Positions 59,298 through 64,000 of a stretch of 64,000 nt of DNA are shown one piece after another. This stretch comes from Marisediminicola sp040546025 (GTDB taxonomy: Bacteria > Actinomycetota > Actinomycetes > Actinomycetales > Microbacteriaceae), in contig NZ_JBEPNA010000011.1 of NCBI RefSeq assembly GCF_040546025.1, positions 1 to 64,000 of the forward strand, read 5' to 3'. Each line of letters starts with the position of its first letter. Within the stretch, counting starts at the first letter, position 1. A model generated the notes under the pieces. The model saw nothing but the letters and a program-made list of their open reading frames with translations. It searched no databases and was not told where the DNA came from. Position numbers and translations under genes: made by a program.

Positions 59298-59984
59298 TCA
59301 GGGTCGAAGCGCCGACGGCACCCGCGCCTCGGGGCCCGCGACGCCGCCGACCGCCTCGACGAGCAGCTCTCTGGCCCTGCCGAGGTGTTCTTCCAGCAGG
59401 GCGACGGCGGCCTCGCCGTCGCCGGCCGCGATGAGTTCGAGCAGGCGGGCGTGCTCATCGTGGATCAGCCCGGCAGGCAGGAGTTCCCTCCCCTGCACCT
59501 GGCTCATGCACAAGCGCACCTCGGACACGAGGGAGCGATACATCCGGCTCGTGCGCGGGCTGTCCAGTGCGTCGACGAGGCACATGTGGAACCGCATGTC
59601 CGGCTCGACGATGCCGACCGGGGAACCGCCGGCCACGGCGATGTCGGCGTTGGCCTGCGCCGCGCCCGCCGGAACGGCCCGCACGCCGGCGAGGCGCCGC
59701 AGCACCTCGCTCTCGAGATAGGCGCGGGAACGGTAGATGTCGCGCACATCCGCCGGGCCGAGCGCCGGAACGCGAGCCGACTTGTTGGCGCCGCGCACGA
59801 GCAGCCCCTCGGCGACAAGCTTCTCAATCGCCGCCTTCGCCGTCGGCCGGGCGACCTCGTACGTCGCGGCGACCTCCGACTCGGTGAGCACGGCATCCTG
59901 CCCCAGGTCGCCCGAGAAGAGCCGCAGGCGCAGATCGGCTCCGATTGCCTCGACCGCGGACTTCGTGACGACCCGCACGACCAT
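59298..59984 (-). CDS. GntR/FadR-family regulator of lactate use (LldR-like)
   Basis: 228 aa from ATG 59984, with AGGGAG 5 bp upstream. The winged helix reads GQDAVLTESEVAATYEVARPTAKAAIEKLVAEGLLV; the FCD domain follows (YLESEVLRRLAG; DMRFHMCLVDAL; HDEHARLLELIAAGDGEAA). It is divergent from lctP and the D-lactate dehydrogenase gene. A perfect TNGTNNNACNA site, the FadR-subfamily consensus, lies between them at 60057. It is predicted to repress the lactate genes until lactate or a related acid binds. Confidence 0.85.
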   Translation of the reverse strand: MVVRVVTKSAVEAIGADLRLRLFSGDLGQDAVLTESEVAATYEVARPTAKAAIEKLVAEGLLVRGANKSARVPALGPADVRDIYRSRAYLESEVLRRLAGVRAVPAGAAQANADIAVAGGSPVGIVEPDMRFHMCLVDALDSPRTSRMYRSLVSEVRLCMSQVQGRELLPAGLIHDEHARLLELIAAGDGEAAVALLEEHLGRARELLVEAVGGVAGPEARVPSALRP

Positions 59985-60056
59985 GAGGCTCCCTTTCGAC
60001 CCGAGACCACCATTTTGACATGCAAATAGAAGAGAATGCTTGACTGTATTGCGTAC

Positions 60057-60067
60057 TTGTATAACAA
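60057..60067. promoter_or_regulatory. FadR/LldR-type operator upstream of lctP
   Basis: TTGTATAACAA matches TNGTNNNACNA at every defined position and is a full palindrome around ATA. It overlaps the likely rightward promoter (TTGACT at 60040-60045 and TATAAC at 60060-60065, a short 14-bp spacing), so binding would block RNA polymerase. A consensus TTGACA also occurs at 60015-60020. Confidence 0.7.
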
Positions 60068-60118
60068 TCGAGACAAGCCGCGGTACTGGAGCCGTGCATG
60101 ACTCAGTGCGGAGTTCTT

Positions 60119-61849
60119 ATGTTCGAGCAGGTTCTTGATCCGATTCTCGGCTCGCTGGCGGTCTCCGCCGCCGTCGCCGCGTTGCCGCTTGCGGCCCTCT
60201 TCATCCTTCTGGGCGTGTTCAAGATGAAGGCCGCCTACGCCGCCCTCGTCAGTCTCGCGATCGCCATGGCCCTCGCCGTGTTCGGGTGGCGGATGCCGGT
60301 GACGCAGTTGCTCAGCGCGACCGCGGAGGGCGCCTTCTACGGCCTGTTCCCGATCCTCTGGATCCTCGTCAACGCCCTCTGGATCTACAAGCTCACGGTC
60401 GTCACCGGGTGGTTCGAGGTGCTCGGCCGCACGATCCGTGCGATCTCGCCCGACCTGCGCATCCTCTCGATCCTCGTCGCGTTCTGCTTCGGCGCCCTGC
60501 TCGAGTCGCTCGCCGGGTTCGGGGCGCCGGTGGCCATCTCCGCCGCGATGCTGCTCGCCGCGGGCATGAAGCCCATCCGCGCCGCCGTCGTCTCCCTCCT
60601 CGCCAACACCGCCCCCGTGGCCTTCGGCGCCATGGCCGCCCCGATCATCACGCTCTCGGGCGTCACGGGACTGCCCATCGATGACCTCGCGTCGATGGCC
60701 GGGCGGCAGACGCCGTTCGTCGCCATCCTCATTCCCCTTGTTCTCGTCTTCGTCGTCGATGGTAAGCGCGGGGTGCGCCAGACGTGGCCCGTCGCGCTCG
60801 TCGCCGGTTTCGTCTTCGGTCTCGCCCAGTTCGTGACCTCCAACTTCTTCGCGGTCGAGCTCACCGACGTCGTCGCCGCCGTCGCCACCGTCGCTGCGGT
60901 GCTCGTCATGCTGCGGTTCTGGCAGCCGAGGGAGATCGTCGGGCTGGGTGTCGACGGGGACGTCGTCGTGCAGACCCGCGCCGAGGCCGCCGCGGCCGAG
61001 AGCATCCGCAGCGGCATCGCCCCGCGCGCCACCGAGACGATCAGCGGCGGCGCAGCGGTCGCCACGGCCACCGCGACTTCCGGCGTCCCCGTCGCCCAGC
61101 GCACGGGAGCCCGGTCGGTGTGGATGGCCCTCGCGCCGTACCTCGCGATCATGGCGATCTTCTCGGTCGCCCAGATCCCCGCGGTGAAGACCTGGCTCGC
61201 CGAGGTCGGCACGGTCGTCTTCCAGTGGCCCGGACTCGACGTCGTCGATGCGAGCGGCGCCCCCGCTCCCGCGATGACCTTCAAGCTCGACCACCTCAAG
61301 GCGACCGGAACGCTGCTGCTCCTCTCCGGGATCGTCACGATGGCGCTGTACCGGGTCGGCCTGCGCGACGCGGTCCGGGCCTACCGCGACACGATCGTGC
61401 AGCTCAAGTGGACGATCCTCACCGTCACCGTCGTGCTCGCCCTCTCGTTCGTCATGAACCTCTCCGGCCAGACCGCGAGCCTGGGCTTCGGGCTCGCGGC
61501 GACCGGAGGACTGTTCGTGCTGCTCTCCCCGGTGATCGGCTGGTTCGGTGTCGCCCTGACCGGATCGGACACCTCCTCCAACTCGCTCTTCGGCCTGCTC
61601 CAGGTCACCGCGGCCCGCCAGGTCGGGCTCGACCCGGTGCTGATGGCCGCCGCGAACTCCTCTGCCGGCGTGCTCGGCAAGATGCTCTCCGTTCAGAACC
61701 TGGCCGTCGCCGCCGCCGCGGTGGGCATGGTCGGCTCGGAGGGCGAGCTGTTCCGCAAGCTCATCGGCTGGAGCCTCGGGCTGCTCGCGTTCCTCACCAT
61801 CATCATCGTGCTGCAGGCGGGCCCCGTGCTCGGATGGATGGTGCCGTGA
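60119..61849 (+). CDS. lctP: L-lactate permease family transporter
   Basis: 576 aa from ATG 60119, where CGGAG lies 6 bp upstream and the protein starts like the family (FEQVLDPILGSLAVSAAVAALP). ATG 60098 adds seven residues and is the alternative. About 13 TM helices with LctP signatures ESLAGFGAPVAISAAMLLAAGMKP, LLANTAPVAFGAMAAPI and LTGSDTSSNSLFGLLQVTAA. It imports lactate (or glycolate) with protons. A hydrophilic loop at about 280-340 is long and Ala-rich. Overlaps the dehydrogenase gene by GTGA. Confidence 0.93.
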   Translation: MFEQVLDPILGSLAVSAAVAALPLAALFILLGVFKMKAAYAALVSLAIAMALAVFGWRMPVTQLLSATAEGAFYGLFPILWILVNALWIYKLTVVTGWFEVLGRTIRAISPDLRILSILVAFCFGALLESLAGFGAPVAISAAMLLAAGMKPIRAAVVSLLANTAPVAFGAMAAPIITLSGVTGLPIDDLASMAGRQTPFVAILIPLVLVFVVDGKRGVRQTWPVALVAGFVFGLAQFVTSNFFAVELTDVVAAVATVAAVLVMLRFWQPREIVGLGVDGDVVVQTRAEAAAAESIRSGIAPRATETISGGAAVATATATSGVPVAQRTGARSVWMALAPYLAIMAIFSVAQIPAVKTWLAEVGTVVFQWPGLDVVDASGAPAPAMTFKLDHLKATGTLLLLSGIVTMALYRVGLRDAVRAYRDTIVQLKWTILTVTVVLALSFVMNLSGQTASLGFGLAATGGLFVLLSPVIGWFGVALTGSDTSSNSLFGLLQVTAARQVGLDPVLMAAANSSAGVLGKMLSVQNLAVAAAAVGMVGSEGELFRKLIGWSLGLLAFLTIIIVLQAGPVLGWMVP

Positions 61850-64000
61850 CAACCGTGGCCGCGCCGGCCGAAGCGGAGTCGGCGCACGGCGCGCGGGCGG
61901 CATCCGCCTCGGTTCTCGAGGCCCTGCGGGGGAGCGTGGCCGACCCCGCCCGGGTCACGTCCCGCGCGATCGACCGTTACGCTCTCGCCCACGACGCCTC
62001 GCACTTCCTGCTCATCCCGCAGGCGGTCGTCGTCGCGCAGGACGCCGAGGAGGTCGGCCGCCTGATGCGCTCGAGCGCCGCGCACGGGGTGCCCCTCACC
62101 CTTCGCTCTGGCGGTACCAGCCTCTCCGGGCAGGCCATCACCGACGGCATCCTCGTCGACGTGCGCCGCAACTTCACCCGCGTCGAGGTGCTCGACGGCG
62201 GCGCTCGGGTTCGGGTTCAGCCCGGCGTGACCGTGCGCGCCCTCAACGCCCGGCTCGCACGGTTTGGCCGCAAGTTCGGCCCGGACCCGGCGAGCGAGAT
62301 CGCCTGCACGATCGGCGGCGTGATCGCCAACAACTCGAGCGGTATGGCCTGCGGTACGGTCGACAACGCCTACCAGACCCTCGAGTCGTTGCTCATTGTG
62401 CTGCCGAGCGGCACCGTTATCGACACCGCCGAGGTCGACGCCGACGCCCGCCTGCGCGCCCTCGAGCCGGTGCTGCACGCCGGCCTCGTGCGGCTCGCCG
62501 CCAGGGTGCGGCAGAACCCGGCATCCGTCGCGGTCATCCGCCACCAGTTCTCGATGAAGAACACGATGGGATACGGGCTCAACTCGTTCCTCGACTTCGA
62601 GCGCCCGGTCGACATGCTCGCCCACCTCATCGTCGGCAGCGAGGGCACCCTCGGTTTCGTCGCGGAGGCCGTGTTCCGCACTGTTCCGCTGAAGACGTAC
62701 GCGGCCACCGCGCTGCTCGTGTTCGACGACCTCCTCGCCGCGAACAGTGCTCTGCCCGCGCTCGTCGACACGGGCGCCGCCACCGTCGAGCTCATGGACG
62801 CGCTGTCGCTTCAGGTCGGGCAGTCCGGCGCGGACGCCCCCGCCCAACTGCGGGACCTGCGCATCGACAAGCACGCCGCGCTGCTGCTGGAATACCAAGG
62901 CGAGAGCGCCGCCGAGCTCGAGCAGTTCGCGACCGCCGGCCGGGGCCTTCTCGCCCGTCTTCCGCTCGACGCGGCGACCGCGCTGTCGACGGATGCCGCG
63001 GCGCGGGCCGCGCTCTGGCACCTGCGCAAGGGCCTCTACGCGACCGTCGCCGGGGCGAGGCCCCCTGGTACCGTCGCCCTGCTCGAGGACGTCGTCGTCC
63101 CCGTCGACGCGCTCGCCGGGACTTGCGAGACGCTGATCGGGCTCTTCGGCAAGTACTCCTACGAGAACAGCGTGATCTTCGGCCACGCCAAAGACGGCAA
63201 CGTGCACTTCATGCTCACCGACACGTTTGTCGGGGAGGAGTCCCTCTCGCGCTTCGGCGCCTTCACCGAGGACCTCGTCGAGCTCGTGCTCGGCGCGGGC
63301 GGATCGCTCAAGGCCGAGCACGGGACCGGGCGCGTCATGGCGCCGTTCGTGCGCCGCCAGTACGGCGACGAGCTCTACCGGGTCATGCGCGAAGTCAAGA
63401 ACCTGTGCGACCCGGGCGGCCTGCTCAACCCCGGCGTGCTGCTGAGTGACGACCCGAACGCGCACGTCACGTCGATCAAGTCGTCTCCGCCGGTCGAGGC
63501 CGAGGTCGACTCCTGCGTCGAGTGCGGGTATTGCGAACCGGTGTGCCCCAGCCGCAACGTGACCCTCACCCCGCGCCAGCGCATCGTCACGAGGCGGGCC
63601 ATCGCGCAGGCAGAGCTCGACGGCGACACCGCCCTCGTGGCCGAGCTCGAGAAGGACTCCGTGTACGAGTCGGTGCAGACATGTGCCGTCGACGGCATGT
63701 GCCAGACCGCCTGCCCGGTGCAGATCAACACGGGCAGCCTCGTCAAGCGGCTGCGGGAGCAGGACAACACCCGCATCGAGAAGGCCCTATGGGCGCAGGC
63801 GGCCACCCATTGGGGCGTCGTCACCCGCGGCGCCGCGGCCGCGCTGAGTGTTGTCGATCGCGTGCCGATCGGCCTGCTCGCCGCGCCCAACGCGGCAGCG
63901 CGTGCGGTGTTCGGCACAGACCGTGTGCCGCTGTACTCCGACGAGCTCCCGCGCGGTGGCGCGTCGAGACGTCGGCCGGCCCCGACCGGTGCGCCGGATG
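61846..64000 (+). CDS. dld: FAD/Fe-S D-lactate dehydrogenase, cut by window end
   Basis: At least 718 codons from GTG 61846, with no stop before base 64000. FAD_binding_4 domain (LTLRSGGTSLSGQAI; EIACTIGGVIANNSSGMACG), FAD-linked oxidase C-domain (HAKDGNVHFML, metal-binding His; KAEHGTGRVMAPFV), then two 4Fe-4S motifs: Cys557-560-563-567 (CVECGYCEPVCP) and Cys613-619-623 (CAVDGMCQTACP). This order is that of the long quinone-linked D-lactate dehydrogenases of about 900 aa. Coupled to lctP, so lactate is taken up and oxidised to pyruvate. Glycolate or 2-hydroxyglutarate are alternative substrates. Confidence 0.9.
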   Translation, partial: MTTVAAPAEAESAHGARAASASVLEALRGSVADPARVTSRAIDRYALAHDASHFLLIPQAVVVAQDAEEVGRLMRSSAAHGVPLTLRSGGTSLSGQAITDGILVDVRRNFTRVEVLDGGARVRVQPGVTVRALNARLARFGRKFGPDPASEIACTIGGVIANNSSGMACGTVDNAYQTLESLLIVLPSGTVIDTAEVDADARLRALEPVLHAGLVRLAARVRQNPASVAVIRHQFSMKNTMGYGLNSFLDFERPVDMLAHLIVGSEGTLGFVAEAVFRTVPLKTYAATALLVFDDLLAANSALPALVDTGAATVELMDALSLQVGQSGADAPAQLRDLRIDKHAALLLEYQGESAAELEQFATAGRGLLARLPLDAATALSTDAAARAALWHLRKGLYATVAGARPPGTVALLEDVVVPVDALAGTCETLIGLFGKYSYENSVIFGHAKDGNVHFMLTDTFVGEESLSRFGAFTEDLVELVLGAGGSLKAEHGTGRVMAPFVRRQYGDELYRVMREVKNLCDPGGLLNPGVLLSDDPNAHVTSIKSSPPVEAEVDSCVECGYCEPVCPSRNVTLTPRQRIVTRRAIAQAELDGDTALVAELEKDSVYESVQTCAVDGMCQTACPVQINTGSLVKRLREQDNTRIEKALWAQAATHWGVVTRGAAAALSVVDRVPIGLLAAPNAAARAVFGTDRVPLYSDELPRGGASRRRPAPTGAPD

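Noticed and set aside
61846..64000. Possible truncation of the D-lactate dehydrogenase
   Set aside because: The frame is open to the last base; the gene is simply cut by the end of the window.

Overview
The window is high-GC DNA, dense with short-overlap operons, GTG starts and the GGATGCC-rich codon style of Actinobacteria. Several gene types point to Microbacteriaceae or a close relative: a cell-wall-binding-repeat-2 protein, an F420-dependent glucose-6-phosphate dehydrogenase, an ilv-serA-leuB-gltX block laid out as in other actinobacteria, and many start codons 6-7 bp after a -10 hexamer (leaderless messages). The exact genus cannot be told from the sequence alone. No database search was run; family names come from motif recognition.

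Layout. (1) 1-5.8 kb is accessory and decaying: a HipB/HipA toxin-antitoxin pair with a three-copy operator array, a PD-(D/E)XK-type nuclease protein, two gene remnants, a possible tRNA 3'-end remnant and a twice-frameshifted cell-wall-binding pseudogene. (2) 5.8-12.6 kb is a catabolic locus: a divergent ethanolamine-type permease facing a glutamine-synthetase-like ligase, a class-I glutamine amidotransferase-like hydrolase, an aldehyde dehydrogenase, a short-chain dehydrogenase and a FadR-type regulator. Together they read as a gamma-glutamylation route for ethanolamine, ending in glycine and glutamate. (3) 12.7-22.5 kb holds an MscS channel, a damaged two-component system (in-frame TGA in the kinase, receiver deletion in the regulator), a TetR regulator with two operator copies, and an MMPL transporter fused to a dead ABC-like domain followed by a YhgE/Pip protein. 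(4) 22.6-32.1 kb: a sugar-phosphate isomerase-like protein, otsA-otsB (trehalose synthesis), and a complete Mrp cation/proton antiporter operon (A/B fused, C, D, E, F, G). (5) 32.1-48.5 kb is core metabolism: ilvD, ilvB, ilvN, ilvC, serA, leuB, ilvE, an FAH-family protein, a YeiH-type transporter, gltX, a thioredoxin-reductase-like flavoprotein and tRNA-Gln(CTG). (6) 48.7-56.2 kb: a subtilase with Glu at the Asp position, two Tat-exported phosphoesterases, fgd, and a Met/Cys-rich copper-storage protein. (7) 56.3-64.0 kb: an MFS transporter, a leaderless MerR regulator with its operator in the promoter spacer, a membrane protein, and a lactate locus (GntR regulator, lctP, FAD/Fe-S D-lactate dehydrogenase cut by the window end).

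The most informative items are the ethanolamine gamma-glutamylation operon, the MMPL/pseudo-ABC fusion paired with YhgE, the HipBA operator array, the broken two-component system, and two regulatory sites that can be read almost base by base (MerR at 57.55 kb, LldR-like at 60.06 kb).
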